The notes: generated by a model from the sequence alone, not told the origin. A stretch of DNA of 64,000 nt from Laetiporus sulphureus 93-53 (GCF_001632365.1 NW_024468589.1:1-64000); one strand, 5' to 3'; shown: positions 32,524 through 44,317, counted from the first letter of the stretch. Translations and numbers: made by a program.

Positions 32524-32722
32524 TGTTGGATTCCGGTGAGCTGTGCCACACCGTCGGGATATTAGCCCGCAGGTTGGGTGAAATAGGAAGCGCTGGGTGG
32601 TCCATGCACATAAGTGTTTCATGTATATATAGGCAGATATAATACAGGGGGAGGCATCAGTTTGCCCCTCGGTATATGTGCTTTACCCTACAGCTAGCCT
32701 AGTCTGGTGCGAACTGTCAACA
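32524..32722 (+). repeat. 5' LTR of the copia element
   Basis: It begins TGTTGGATTCCGGTGAGC and ends GAACTGTCAACA. A TATATATAGGC promoter block is near 32630. It is paired with 33581-33779, of the same length. Confidence 0.8.
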
Positions 32723-32759
32723 CAAACCGATTCTCACCTTTAATCTCTCTCTCTTAACA

Positions 32760-33545
32760 ATGTCTACTGAATCAGCAGTCACCAACAAGGATGTCAAGTT
32801 TATGCCACTCAACGGGAGCAACTATGCACAGTGGGTGATATACATACATGGAGGCAGAGCTGACTAGGAAGGGGCTATGGGAAGTCGTGGAGTTTGAGTA
32901 CAAGGTTGGCGCATTCGAGGCTGAAACGCAGAAGGCCATAGAGGTGGCGAGGGCAGCACGGGATGCACAGCTGGAGAAAAAGGCATGGGGTGAGATCGTG
33001 CTTCATCTGGAAGCTGATCAACTTGTCCACGTTCAGGGGGAGCGAGACCCGGCAAACATGTGGGATCAGCTCAAGGCTGTGCACATGAGCCGGGGGCTCA
33101 CCACTGAGGTCACGAGATGGAGGGTGCTCCTAAATGCAGGTATGACCACCGAAGAGTCAGTGGAAGGGTGGATTGGTCAGGTCTGAGGGCTAGTGCGGGG
33201 CTTAGAGGTGATAGGCGAAGAGGTGCCGAAGAAGCTGCAGGCCATCATAGCAGTCGTTGGGCTCTGTGAAGAGCTCAATATGGTCGAGACGAAGCTCAAT
33301 GCAGTCAACCGGAAGCTATGGACGGTGAAGCAGGTAGTGGTGCTGGCACTCAATGAGGAAGCCTGAGTAGGCCAGGGGAAGACCATATCCAAAATGGTGC
33401 TAGCTGTAGCCAGTGGAAAGAAGAAGAGAAAGGCATGCGCATGCTTCCTCTGCAGAAGCACAGATCATCTGGCACTTGGATGTCCAGCTCGCACGAAGTC
33501 CCATCACACTGAGATCGCTAGCGATGAGGGATTTTCCTTTTAGAA
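32760..33545 (+). pseudogene. Copia gag
   Basis: It starts with ATG at 32760 (MSTESAVTNKDVKFMPLNGS), the usual copia gag opening with NYAQW. The UBN2-type gag core follows (LEADQLVHVQGERDPANMWD, VTRWRVLLNAGMTTEESVEG). A zinc knuckle reads CACFLCRSTDHLALGCP (CxxCxxxxHxxxxC, about 33438-33488). A small duplication near 32843 (ATACATAC) shifts the frame, and TGA codons at about 33184 and 33364 break it further. It is not functional as it stands. Confidence 0.7.
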
Positions 33546-33580
33546 AAAAGGAGTGCAGGGGTGGCTGGCTCATGGAGGAG

Positions 33581-33779
33581 TGTTGGATTCCGGTGAGCTA
33601 CGCCACACCATCAGGATATTAGCCCACGGGTTGGGCAAAATAGGAAGCGCTGGGTGGTCCGTGCACATAAGTGTTTCATGTATATATAGGCAGATATAAT
33701 ACAGGGGGAGGCATCAGTTTGCCCCTCGGTATACGTGCTTTACCCTACAGCTAGCCCAGTCTGGTGTGAACTGTCAACA
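33581..33779 (+). repeat. 3' LTR of the copia element
   Basis: Partner of 32524-32722. Differences seen by eye are few and mostly transitions (for example CTGTGCC versus CTACGCC). Confidence 0.8.
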
Positions 33780-33829
33780 CAGAGTTCCCATAGACACTGT
33801 AATAGTATCTACTCACTCTCGCATGTACC

Positions 33830-34229
33830 AGTATCAAGATTTCTCTATATTGCATCTACTGATTCATCAAAACATGCGATTGATTTACCTATTCACCTTA
33901 AACAGGGAGTAAGGGAAGTCCAGACTGAGGTGCTCCTCAACTCAGGAGCATATTCTTGCTACATCAACCCACAGCTGGTTGATAAGTTAAATCTTGCTAC
34001 GATCTCACTTGAAAAGAAGATCAGGGTTTATAATGCAGATGCATCACACAACAAGAATGGAACCATTAAGAAAAGGGTTCTTCTAAGTATAACTATTGGA
34101 AACCATACAAGCAGACAGAGCCTTCTTGTCACCGATATAGGACACAAAGATGTTATACTAGGCATGAGTTTCCTCAAGGAGCACAATCCCAAAGTGGATT
34201 GGGGGAAACTTAACATTGAGTTTACCTGA
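33830..34229 (+). pseudogene. Element 2 aspartic protease with Asp-to-Asn change
   Basis: TEVLLNSGAYSCYINPQLVD aligns with TEVLLDSGAYSCYINRQLVD of element 3, so the catalytic Asp is Asn here (a G-to-A transition). The C-terminal DVILGMSFLKEHNPKVDW block, with ILG, is intact. The frame ends in TGA at 34227-34229. Confidence 0.7.
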
Positions 34230-34535
34230 TGCCTGCAAAGATGCGCACCCTCACAGGTAGCAGTCCAGAAGGAGGACCTGGAAGACACAAACATCCCCCA
34301 CATCAAAGACTTAATGGAGTTTGTTGGTTCCCAGGAGTTAGGTAACACCTGGAATGACATAGACAGCTTCATTAAATGGGTGTCATTATTAGAAGACCCT
34401 GATGCACAAGCCATAGCATCACTAATTATGGGTCTTGACACCAAGAGGAATCAGGATAGAGTGCCACAAAAAGGAGAATAGGACAAAGACTACTGGTCAG
34501 CCTATGTTCCCAAACACTTCCACGAGTATGGCGAT

Positions 34536-35900
34536 GTGTTCTCCAAGAAGCAGTCAGAACGAATGCCCACCAGAAAGCCCTACGATCATCCAATCGAACT
34601 TGTTCCAGAGGCATCATTACCATGCCTGGCAAAGTTATATTCTATAAACCTACAGGAAAGAAATTTGCTCGACACATGGATAGACCAAGAGTTGGCCAAG
34701 GGATACATCAAGAGATCAAGGAGTCCAACAGCAGCACCTGTCTTCCTCATTAAAAAGAAAGATGGATAACTGAGGCTAGTACAAGACTACAGGAACCTCA
34801 ATGCAGTAACAAAGAAGAACAAATTCCCAATCCCATGCATCTTGGACCTCATTGACAGGCTTTCGCAAGCTAGTATATTCACAAAGCTTGACCTAAGCTG
34901 GAGATTCAACAGCATCAGGATTAGGGAAGGAGATGAAAAAAAAAGCCACCTTCATTACACATTGCGGCCTCTTCAAACCCACAGTAATGTACTTTGGTTT
35001 CTGCAATGCTCCTAGTACTTTCCAAACAATGATGAATACAGTCCTTGAGGACCTGATTTGCACAGAGAAAGTAGTAGTCTACTTAGACAATATCCTCATT
35101 TTTACAGACGATCTCGAAGAACACCAACGACTAGTAAAAGCTGTTCTACAGTGCCTCCGGAACAACGATTTGTATGCCAAACCAGAAAAATGCTTTTTTG
35201 AACAGTCCTCAATCGAGTATCTTGGCATGTTTATCAGCAAGAACTTGGTACAAATGGATCCTGCTAAAGTTAAAGGCATCCTTGGCTGGCCAGCATCTAC
35301 TAAGGTCAAACAAGTACAGGCCTTTTTAGGATTTGCAAATTTCTACAGATGATTCATAAAGGATTTTGTGAAACTCACATGACCTTTAACACTTCTCACC
35401 TGTAAGGATGTGCCCTGGCAATGGAAGGAAGAGCAAGATCAAGCCTTCAATGCACTCAAAACAGTGTTCACTTCAGCCCCGATCTTACAACTCCCAAATG
35501 ACACTGCACCGTACCATCTAGAGACAGACTCCTCAGACTATGCAACTGGGGCAGTACTCAAACAATTGGAAGAAAACAAGCTTTGGCATCCAGTCACATA
35601 CTACTCCAAATCACTCAACGAACATGAGTGAAACTACGAGATTTACGACAAAGAGCTGCTGGCAATTATTTGGGCACTTGAAAAATACCAGCACTATCTA
35701 GAAGGCCACCCAGAACCCATCAAGATTTGGTCAGACCATCTCAACCTTACATGCTTCCACCAGGCACAGAAGTTATTCTGATGCCAAGCGCGTTGGGCAT
35801 TATTTCTCACCAGATTCAATTTCACACTTTGTCACTGACCTGGAAAGACAATGCTATGTGCTGATCCTCTGTCCAGGAGGCCAGACCATGAGAGGGGGGT
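34536..35900 (+). pseudogene. Element 2 reverse transcriptase and RNase H
   Basis: RT blocks: RSRSPTAAPVFLIKKKDG, FTKLDLSWRFNSIRI, FGFCNAPSTFQTMMN and VVYLDNILIF. The last is YLDN where element 3 has YLDD, so the second catalytic Asp is lost. RNase H: PYHLETDSSDYATGAVLKQL (first Asp block), [45 protein letters not shown] codons at 35350, 35380 and 35629 stand where Arg is expected, and a TAA follows KKKDG. Confidence 0.75.
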
Positions 35901-36033
35901 AGACAGTGACAATTCGAACCAAATGCTGTTAAAACCTGAATTTTTCGCTATTAATGCGATTTGACCTGCTCACGCATCTGAAGTTGATGATGCTTAACTA
36001 CTGGAAAGAATCAAAAAGGCACTCACAGATGAC

Positions 36034-37440
36034 ATGATGACCAAGGATTATTGTGTGCTTTTGACTACAGGACAGCACAAATTTGGAAAAAATCTCCCAG
36101 AATGGAACTTTGAGCACGGACTGCTGCTCCATCGCAGAAAGGTTTATGTTCCTAAGGATCAACAGCTATGCCTTGACCTAATCAAACTCCATCATGACAC
36201 ATTGCCAGCAGGACACCCAGGCAGGTTCAAGATGTTGGAGCTCATTACTCAGAACTATTGGTGGCCAGGAATGTCTGTAATGGTTAAGAAATATGTACAA
36301 GGTTGCGACAGTTGTCAACGCAACAAGTACTCAAGGGAAAAGCCATATGAACTACTACAACCCAATAATGTACCAGGAGAACCATGGGAGATCATCACAG
36401 TCGATCTTATCACTCAACTTCCTCCAGCCATGGACTTTAGGGGAGAAAAGAAGATGGCAATACTTGTTGTCGTGGACAGACTCATGAAATGAGCGCACTT
36501 TTATGCAACAGAGGACACAGTCACCTCATCTCAAGTCACTAACATATTCTATAATGAAGTCTTCAAACTCCACGGCTTACCATGCCAGATTATCTCAGAT
36601 AGAGGTACTCAATTTGTGAGTAAACTATTCCAGGAGTTCTGCCAGAAGCTCGGTATGAAGTCTACCATGTCTACAGTGTACCATCCTCAAACAGACAACC
36701 AAACAGAAAGGGTTAACCAGGTGTTGGAACAGTACCTATGCATGTACTATAACCATAGACAAAATGATTGGGTCTACTATCTGCCCACAGCAGAATTTTC
36801 ATACAACAACCAGACCCATGAGTCCGCCACACTTTCCCCATTCTTTGTCAAATATGGCTGACATCAAAAATGGCACCAGACGTACACGAATCAATATGTC
36901 ACCCATCATTGGAACATTTATTCATCCACTGATCTGAGGCACAAGAACAGGCTAAGGCAGCATTGGAAGTTTCAGCTTGATGGATGAAATGGTACTTTGA
37001 TGAGAAAAAGGGAGAAGTCTCATTCAAAGTCAGAGACCTAGTACTACTCAAGGGAAAAGATCTCAGAGTAAAAGTCAAATCTGTGAAGCTAGGCACACAA
37101 AACTTTGGACCTTACAAGGTACTTCAGAAGCTAGGCCCAATCATATTCAGACTGGAGCTACCCAAGCAAATGAAGGTTCATCCAGTCTTCCATGCTAGCA
37201 AGTTGATCATGTATCATCAAGACACGGTCACAAACCACGAACCCCCAAAACCTCCAGCCATAGAAATCGAAGGAGAACCAGAATTTGAGGTTGAAGAAAT
37301 ACTAGACTTCAAGGTCATGAGGGGAAGGGTCCAATATCTCGTCAAATGGAAAGGCTATGACCATTCTGATGATACATTGGAACCCTGAACAAATCTCACC
37401 AACGCCGATGAGCTTCTTCAAGAATTTCACCAGCAACATC
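36034..37440 (+). pseudogene. Element 2 integrase and chromodomain
   Basis: The zinc-binding HHCC region reads LIKLHHDTLPAGHPGRFKML...GCDSCQRNKYS. The DDE core has TVDLITQLPPAMDFRGEKKM (first Asp kept), QIISDRGTQFVSKLFQEFC and YHPQTDNQTERVNQVLEQYL. A GPY-type module (FGPYKVLQKLGPIIFRLELP, HPVFHASKL) follows, then a chromodomain (EFEVEEILDFKVMRGRVQYL, VKWKGYDHSDDTLEP, 37280-37440). Stops at 36490, 36859 and 37386 break it; the first and last fit CGA to TGA. Confidence 0.8.
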
Positions 37441-37602
37441 CAGATGCACCCAAAGCACCAATCAGGGTTGCCACATTTGGTGGAAAACACTTCGAACTGT
37501 CCTCATACGAAGTTGCCCCAAAATCCACACACAGAATCAACATGTCCGATTACCCAAACAAGTTCTTCCTATATCACAAAATGACAGATCTTGCCAAATC
37601 AC

Positions 37603-37723
37603 CAACAAAATCCTCAAGTGTAGCAGCCGGATGGGACATCTATGCAGCAGAAATGCATGAGATACCTCCACACTTATGAGCTGTGGTAGAAATGGGAGTT
37701 GCCATTGAGCCTCCTAAGTATAC
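37603..37723 (+). pseudogene. Element 2 dUTPase domain, N-terminal part
   Basis: SSSVAAGWDIYAAEMHEIPP is motif 1 of trimeric dUTPases (AGYDLYAAE-like), followed by VAIEPPKYT, the lead-in to motif 2. Element 3 is inserted immediately after the TATAC here, splitting the domain. The rest resumes at 45991. A TGA after HL interrupts this part. Confidence 0.65.
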
Positions 37724-38469
37724 TGTCACAGCGATGCTGGACAAGAGATCAAAAAGACTAAAAAAGGACAAGTTATGTGAAACGTGCCACCCTGATCCCC
37801 CTGATAACCCCTGAAGGTGGCTAAAGAGCCTAACACTCACTGGCTTTGCAGTAATGTGTATGGAAAGATGATTGATGTATAATGGAGCTTGTGAGCTCAG
37901 TGGTCGCTACAGTGGTAGATGAGGAGAAACAATCTGAAGTTTCGTCCTCTACATGCTGGTCTTATATATGCGTACAGGATGGGCTGCTTACTACTGCTAC
38001 TTTACCAATCCGGAACGAGATTCTGCTGACTACTACAGCATTGGTCAAGTCCAGAACAAAAGGCCATATACTCGTGTGAGTGAATCTATCCTAATACGTA
38101 CTAGTACAGGAACGTCTCTGTGAAACAATAAGGTGAAGAGGTTCTTCCTCGTGGGATTCAACCAATGCTATGGGGAATCCCTGGGCTTCTGTGACCTTTT
38201 CTTATTGTGGTAATGGCTATTCATTGAGCCGATTGCCTAGACAATCTATATCAATTGTCCTTGTTCCCAACATGGACGCCCTTGTGTTCCCTGGAATAGA
38301 CCGGTCTAACTGTGTCATCCATAGGTCTGGACCATAACATGTGATGTGGACTATCACCTGACCTCTACGTATCATGTCTGTGGCTGAGTGGCATGAGGTA
38401 TTGGTGAAGCACGTGATCTGTGGCATGGGTAAAGTCACGTGCAGACTTTTGTGGCGAAAATCTGTGACA
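37724..38469 (-). repeat. 3' LTR of element 3
   Basis: Its plus-strand ends are TGTCACAG and CTGTGACA. The complement of the polypurine tract (CTACCCCCCTTTCAAGG) starts at 38470. The copy at 45240-45985 has equal length and is very similar. Confidence 0.9.
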
Positions 38470-38489
38470 CTACCCCCCTTTCAAGGCTC

Positions 38490-38881
38490 ATCGTTCCGTA
38501 GAGCCAAAACCTTTATCCCCTCATGCATGTCAGTCCCTTAATGGTCCTTTGTTATCAACTGGTATTCCTTCGACGTACACTTTAAAAACTATTTGAGTGA
38601 TTCGGTCGCCACTGGAAATGTTGAAAGGATAGTCTGAATGATTGATCATGATGACTTTGAGTTCTCCAGTATAGTCTGGATCGACGACGCCAGCTACTAT
38701 ATCAATGCTCCATCATGCAGAAAGGCCACTTCATGGGGCAATTCTAGTGTATGTGCCAACTGGAGGTTTGATTGCAATTTCGGTTCCTACTACTATTCGC
38801 GAATGGGGGAGGATTGTATGAGTTTCAGCAGCATAGATATCCCATCCTGCTGCATTTTCAGATCCTTTGGTAGGAGCTTTG
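38490..38881 (-). pseudogene. Element 3 dUTPase domain at the end of pol
   Basis: All five trimeric-dUTPase motifs are visible in the minus direction: AAGWDIYAAE (1), TYTRIAP then SGLSA (2), GVVDPDYTGELKVIMIN (3, with the catalytic Asp and the uracil-contacting Tyr), SSGDRITQIVF (4) and KGFGSTE (5). Known family role: hydrolysis of dUTP to dUMP and pyrophosphate, which limits uracil incorporation during DNA synthesis. The domain follows the chromodomain (39040-39198) in the same frame. TGA codons after RIAP (38731-38733) and after GLSA fit Arg-codon transitions. A short gap with stops precedes motif 5, which runs straight into the polypurine tract. The enzyme is inactive as it stands. Confidence 0.75.
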
Positions 38882-38989
38882 GCAGTTTCTGTCATCCTGT
38901 GGTAGATAAAGTAGTCGTCATCATCTTGATCTGTTAGACTTATCCTATGCATGGACTTTGGGGCTAATTTATATGAGGATAATTTGAAG

Positions 38990-40440
38990 CGTTTTCTACC
39001 ATATGTGACAACCCTGATTGGTGCTTTTGGAGCAACTGGGTGCTGTTGGTGGAATTCCTGAAGTAACTCATTGGCATTGGTAAGATTTGTTCGGGGTTCC
39101 CATATGTCGTCAGAATGGTTATAGCCTTTCCATTTGATGAGATACTGAACCCTTCCCCTTACGACCTTTGAGTCTAATATTTCTTCAACTTCGAATTCTG
39201 GCTCTCCTTCAATTTCAATGGCTGGAGGTTTTGGGGGTTCGCAGTTTGCGACCGTGTCTTGGTGGTACATGATCAGCTTGCTTGCATGAAAGACTGGATG
39301 GACCTTCATTTGCTTGGGCAGTTCCAGTCTGAATGTGACTGGTCCTAACTTCTGAAATACTTTGTAAGGTCTGTAGTTTTGTGTGCCTAGCTTCGCAGAT
39401 TTGACTTTTACTCTGAGATCTTTCCCTTTGAGTAATACTAGGTCTCCGACTTTGAATGGAACTTCTCCCTTTTTCTCATCGAAGTACCATTTTATTCTTG
39501 AAGCTGCAACTTCTAATGCTGCCTTTGCCTGTTCTTGTGCTTCAGATCGGTGGGCAAATAGATGTTCCCACGATGGGTGACATATTGAGTCATGTACGTC
39601 TGGTGCCATTTTTGGATGTTGGCCATATGTCACAAAGAATGGGGATAGTGCGGTGGACTCATGGGTCTGATTGTTATATGAGAACTCTGCTGTTGGCAGA
39701 TAGTAGACCCAATCATTCTGTCTGTGGTTACAGTACATTCGTAGATACTGTTCCAACACCTGATTGACCCTTTCTGTTTGGCCATCCGTTTGGGGGTGGT
39801 ATGCTGTAGACATTGTAGACTTTATACCGAGCTTCTGACAGAACTCCTGGAATAGCTTGCTTGCAAATTGGGTACCTCTGTCTGAGATAATCTGGTGAGG
39901 CAATCCGTGGAGTTTGAAAACTTCATTGTAAAATATGTTGGTGACTTGTGACGAAGTAACTGTATTGTCTGTCGCATAGAAGTGTGCTCGCTTCATGAGT
40001 CTGTCTATGATGACAAGTATTGCCATCTTCCTTTCTCCCCTAAAGTTCATGGCTGGAGTAAGTTGAGTAATGAGATTGACTGTGACAATCTCCCAAGGTC
40101 CTCCTGGCACATCATTGGGTTGTAATAGTCCCTAAGGTTTCTCTCTTGAGTACTTGTTGCGTTGACAACTATCGCAACCTTGCACATACTGTTTAACCAT
40201 TACAGACATTCCTGGCCACCAATAATTCCGAGTAATGAGCTTCAACATCTTGAACCTGCCCGGATGTCCAGCTGGTAATGTGTCGTGATGGAGTTTGATT
40301 AGGTCAAGGCATAGCTGTTGATCCTTAGAGACATAAACCTTTCCACGATGGAGCAATAATCCGTGCTCAAAGTTCTATTCTGCGAGGTTTTTCCCAAATT
40401 CGCACTGTCCTGTAGTCAAAAGTGCACAATAATCCTTGGT
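38990..40440 (-). pseudogene. Element 3 integrase and chromodomain
   Basis: The zinc-binding HHCC segment is LIKLHHDTLPAGHPGRFKML...GCDSCQRNK (40132-40356), ending in TAG at 40132. The core follows with VTVNLITQLTPAMNFRGERK (Asn where element 2 has the first catalytic Asp), QIISDRGTQFASKLFQEFC and AYHPQTDGQTERVNQVLEQY. Next come a GPY-type module and a chromodomain (EFEVEEILDSKVVRGRVQYL, IKWKGYNHSDDIWEPRTNLT; 39040-39198). Chromodomains of this kind direct integration to heterochromatin or other marked chromatin in known chromoviruses. The long frame of 459 codons continues into the dUTPase. Confidence 0.8.
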
Positions 40441-40599
40441 CATTGTGTCATCTGCAAGTGCTTTCTTGATCCTTTCCAGTAGTTGTGCATCGTCAACTTC
40501 AGATGCGTGAGCAGGTCAAATCACATTGATAGCAGAAAATTCAGGTTTTAACAGCATTTGGTTCGAATTGTCGCTGTCTACCCCCCTCTCATGGTCTGG

Positions 40600-41916
40600 C
40601 CTTCTGGACAGAGGATCGGCACATAGCATTGTCTTTCCAGGTCAATGACAAAGTGTAAAATTAAAACGTGTGAGGAATAAAGCCCAGTGCGCTTGATGCC
40701 GGGATAACTTCTGTGCCTGGCGGAAATAGGTAAGATTGAGATGATCTGATCAAATCTCAATGGGTCCCGGGTGTCCTTCTAAGTAGTGCCGGTATTCTTC
40801 AAGTGCCCGAATAATTGCTAGCATCTCTTTGTCATAAATCTCATAATTTCGCTCATGTTCATTAAGTGACTTTGAGTAGTATGTGATGGGATGCCATAGT
40901 TTGTCCTCTCCCAATTGTTCGAGTACTGCTCCAGTTGCGTAGTTGGAGGAGTTAGTCTCTAGATGGTATGGTGCAGTGTCATTGGGGAGCTGTAAAATGG
41001 GGCTGAAGTGAACACTGTTTTGAGTGCACTGAAGGCTTGGTCTTGTTCTTCCTTCCATTGCCAGGGCACGTTCTTACAGGTGAGAAGCGTTAAAGGTCAT
41101 GCAAGTTTTGCAAAATCCATTATAAATCGCCTGTAGAAATTTGCGAATCCTAAAAAGGCCTGTACTTGTTTGACCTTTATAGGTGCTGGCCAGCCAAGGA
41201 TGCCTTCGACTTTAGTAGGGTCCATTTTGTATCGAGTTCTTGCTGATGATCATGCCAAGGTACTCGATTGAGGACTGTTTAAAGAAGCATTTCTCTGGTT
41301 TGGCATACAAATCATTGTCCCGGAGGCGCTGTAGAACTTTCTTTACTAGTTGACGGTGTTCTTCGAGATCGTCCATGAAAATGAGGATGTCGTCCAGGTA
41401 TACTACCACCTTTCCAGTACGAATTAAGTCCTCAAGGATGGTGTTCATCATTGTCTGGAAGGTACTGGGAGCATTGCAAAAACCGAAGTACATTACGGTG
41501 GGTTCGAAGAGGCCACGATGTGTGATAAAGGCAGCTTTTTCCTCATCTCCCTCCCTAATCCTTATATTGTTGAATCCCCATCGTAGGTCAAGCTTTGTAA
41601 ATATGCTGGCTTGTAAGAGCCTATCAATGAGGTCCGAGATGCGCAGGATTGGGAATTTGTTCTTCTTTGTTACTGCATTGAGTGCTCTGTAGTCCTGTAC
41701 TAATTTTAGTGACCCATCTTTCTTTTTGACGAAGAAGACGGGTGCTGCTGTTGGACTCCTTGATCTCTTGATGTATCCTTTGGCCAACTCTTGGTCTATC
41801 CACGTATCGAGTGAATTCCTTTCCTGTAGGTTCATAGGATATAACTTTGCCAGGCGTGGTAACGATGCCTCTGAAACAAGTTCGATTGGATGATCGTAGG
41901 GCTTTCTGGTGGGCAT
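40600..41916 (-). pseudogene. Element 3 reverse transcriptase and RNase H
   Basis: RT is one open frame (41212-41916): RSRSPTAAPVFFVKKKDGSL, VQDYRALNAVTKKNKFPI, FTKLDLRWGFNNIRI, FGFCNAPSTFQTMMN, VVYLDDILIFMDDLEEH. The catalytic YLDD is intact. RNase H follows in other frames: PYHLETNSSNYATGAVLEQL (first Asp now Asn) and [20 protein letters not shown] (Glu), with a TGATC block near 40750. The RT half could still encode a normal fold; RNase H has frame breaks. Confidence 0.75.
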
Positions 41917-42690
41917 TCATTTTGACTGCTTCTTGGAGAACACATTGCCATACTCGTGGAAGTGTTTGGGGACATAGGCTGACCAGTAGTCTTTGTCCTG
42001 TTTTCCATTTTGCGGTGCTCTATCCTGATTCCTCTTGGTGTCAAGACCCATAATGAGTGATGCTATGGCTTGTGCATCAGGATCTTCTGATAATGACACC
42101 CATTTAATGAAGCTGTCCATGTCATTCCAAGTGTCACCCAACTCCTGGGAACTGACGAACTCCATTAAGTCTTTGATGTGGGGGATATTTGTATCTTCCA
42201 GGTCCTCCTCCTGGACTGCTACCTGTGAGGGTGCACATCGTTGTGGGCACTGGGTGAACTCGATATTAAGCTTTCCCCAATCTACTTCGGGATTATGCTC
42301 CTTGAGGAAGCTCATACCTAGTATAACATCTTTGTGTCCTATATCGGTGACAAAAAGGCTTTGTCTGCTTGTATGGTTTCCGATAGTTATACTTAGAAGA
42401 ACCCTTTTCTTAATAGTTCCACCCTTGTTATGCGATGCATCCGCATTGTATACCCTGATCTCCTTCTCAAGTGAGATTATAGCGAGATTTAGCTTATCGA
42501 CCAGCTGTCGGTTGATATAGCAAGAATATGCTCCTGAGTCGAGGAGCACCTCAGTCTGGACTTCCCTTACTCCCTGTTTGAGGTGAACAGATAGGTCAAT
42601 CGCATGTTTTGATGAACCAGTTGATGCAATGTATAAGAAACTAGATACTGGTACATGCGAGATCGAGTAGGTACTGTTACAATGTCTATG
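41917..42690 (-). CDS. Element 3 aspartic protease
   Basis: TEVLLDSGAYSCYINRQLVD has the retropepsin DSGA active site. DVILGMSFLKEHNPEVDWG supplies the ILG block near the C-terminal end of the fold. The acidic linker that follows (EEDLEDTNIPHIKDLMEFV) leads into RT. The first residues (before 42549) lie on the far side of a stop in the same region, so the start is uncertain. Confidence 0.7.
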   Translation of the reverse strand, partial: HRHCNSTYSISHVPVSSFLYIASTGSSKHAIDLSVHLKQGVREVQTEVLLDSGAYSCYINRQLVDKLNLAIISLEKEIRVYNADASHNKGGTIKKRVLLSITIGNHTSRQSLFVTDIGHKDVILGMSFLKEHNPEVDWGKLNIEFTQCPQRCAPSQVAVQEEDLEDTNIPHIKDLMEFVSSQELGDTWNDMDSFIKWVSLSEDPDAQAIASLIMGLDTKRNQDRAPQNGKQDKDYWSAYVPKHFHEYGNVFSKKQSK

Positions 42691-42707
42691 GAAACTCTGG
42701 CCAGACC

Positions 42708-44317
42708 TCAGAGAACCTGTCGAAGAAAATCCTCATCACTTTCCACTTCAATGATCCTTGCCACTTCTACCACTGGTTCAGGTTCTGCCTCCTTTCCTTT
42801 TGCATCATAGCTGGCAAGGAAAGCACGGACTGCTTCTTCCCTTGCCTTGCCATCATCGGAGGTGCTTGATGCCACTGGTGTCATTATGGCCCTTGCCGCT
42901 TGCCCTCGTTTTGGCATCTCGAATTTGCCTTTGTACTTTGGGTCCGGGCAGCACTGCTTGAATACGAAAGGATGTTTTTCGTAGCATATGCAGAGCTTCT
43001 TTTCCAGCCATCCTTCTTGTTCCTTGGTGAGAGGGGCTAGACGGTCTATGTCCATGTCGTTGGGGTCCTTTTTGGCTCGTGGTGCCTGTGATGATGCTGT
43101 TGCCATTGTCTGTTGGCCTGCCTTGTCAGCTCTGAACTTGGACTTGAGTTGGAGGCATAGGTTGAGGTATTCTGGCCATGCAGTCAGATCTGCGATTCCT
43201 AGACTGTCCCGTGTTACCATTGCCTGCCATACATCCTTGCTCCTGTGTTCAGCAATGTAACTGATAAGTGCTGTGTGCCCCAAGTTGGTCTTGGTAGCCC
43301 ATTGATGGAACTGTTCAGTGAAGGAGACCATTGTAGGGTAGGTCTTTGCACAAATCTCCTTCAAGCGCTGTTGCGCATCCTTGTCCGGATCGAGAGTCCT
43401 ATAATTTACCATGAGAATATTGACGAAGTCATCCAAGTGCTGAGGGATTGCCATGCCGCTGCCTTGGTTGCGTATTCTGACATGTAGGTGAATGCACCTC
43501 CTTCTAAGTGCAGCAGGGCCATGGTAATCTTGCATTCATCATCGTTGATCTCATTCCACTGCATCCATATGCCGAGTTGTTGGAGCCAGTCCTCCAGACT
43601 TCCTTTGCCTGAGTAGTGTGGAGGTTCAGCTATTGTGATGCAGGGATGGTGGGGTTGGACTGTGCCAGATGTCTGACCTTGCGTCACTGAGACGCCGCTT
43701 GCTTTGAGTGAAGCTAACTCATGACGAAGCTTGGTGTTCTCGTTCCCTACTTCCATCAATTTTTTGCCTAGTTCTAGCATGGCTTGCTGGGTTCCCATAA
43801 GTTCATCTGTCATTACCATCATGTGGTCGTTTTGAGCCTTGATTTGGTCTGAAAGTTTCTCATTTTCAGACTTGAGTACAGCTTCTTTGAGGCATCGTTC
43901 TGTTTGTGCTGATGCAATTGAGGCCTCAAGAAGTCATTTATGCTCGTACATCTTGTCACCGAGTACGTTGTACATTTTCTTCAGCTCATTGTCGACTATA
44001 GATTTCATAACGATGATTACCCATTCACGAATATTGTCGGGTATTTCGCTGGGCGCGGACTGTCTAATGGCATCTTCAAGATGCTCATATTGGTGTCTGT
44101 CGAAGGACCATGCAGGTGGAATGTATGTGGGCATGAGAGATGGTGTTGGGGATGATGGTCCTCCAATTTGCGATGTGGAGTCTCCTGGCTGGAGCTCTGG
44201 TAATGGTTGTCTGGAAGCACATAGTGTACTTCCATCATGTGTCTCAATGTTTGGTCGGAGCATGTCTTCCATTTGCTGCTGGAAAGTGGTCATGCGTGCT
44301 CGATTGACATTTGACAT
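42708..44317 (-). pseudogene. Element 3 gag
   Basis: It starts MSNVNRARMTTFQQQMEDML. A Pro-rich segment is followed by EHLEDAIRQSAPSEIPDNIR, a long coiled coil (43730-43990; a stop at 43934-43936 after YEHK), then the capsid region AEPPHYSGKGSLEDWLQQLG and LDPDKDAQQRLKEICAKTYP. A zinc-knuckle-like LCICYEKHPFVFKQCCPDPK (CxxCxxxH..C with a second Cys) precedes an acidic end at 42708. A frame change lies near 43420-43440. There is no tRNA primer site upstream of it; the primer site is self-complementary. Confidence 0.7.

Larger units (their letters stand above)
32524..33779 (+). mobile_element. Gag-only Ty1/copia element
   Basis: Two 199-bp LTRs (32524-32722 and 33581-33779; TGTTGGATTCC..ACTGTCAACA) are flanked by CAGAG at 32519-32523 and 33780-33784. 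Only 858 bases lie between them. They encode a copia-type gag and end in a purine tract (GGAGGAG) before the 3' LTR. Protease, integrase and RT are absent, so it is a non-autonomous, gag-retaining derivative about 1.26 kb long. The LTRs are very similar, so the insertion is fairly recent within element 2. Confidence 0.8.
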
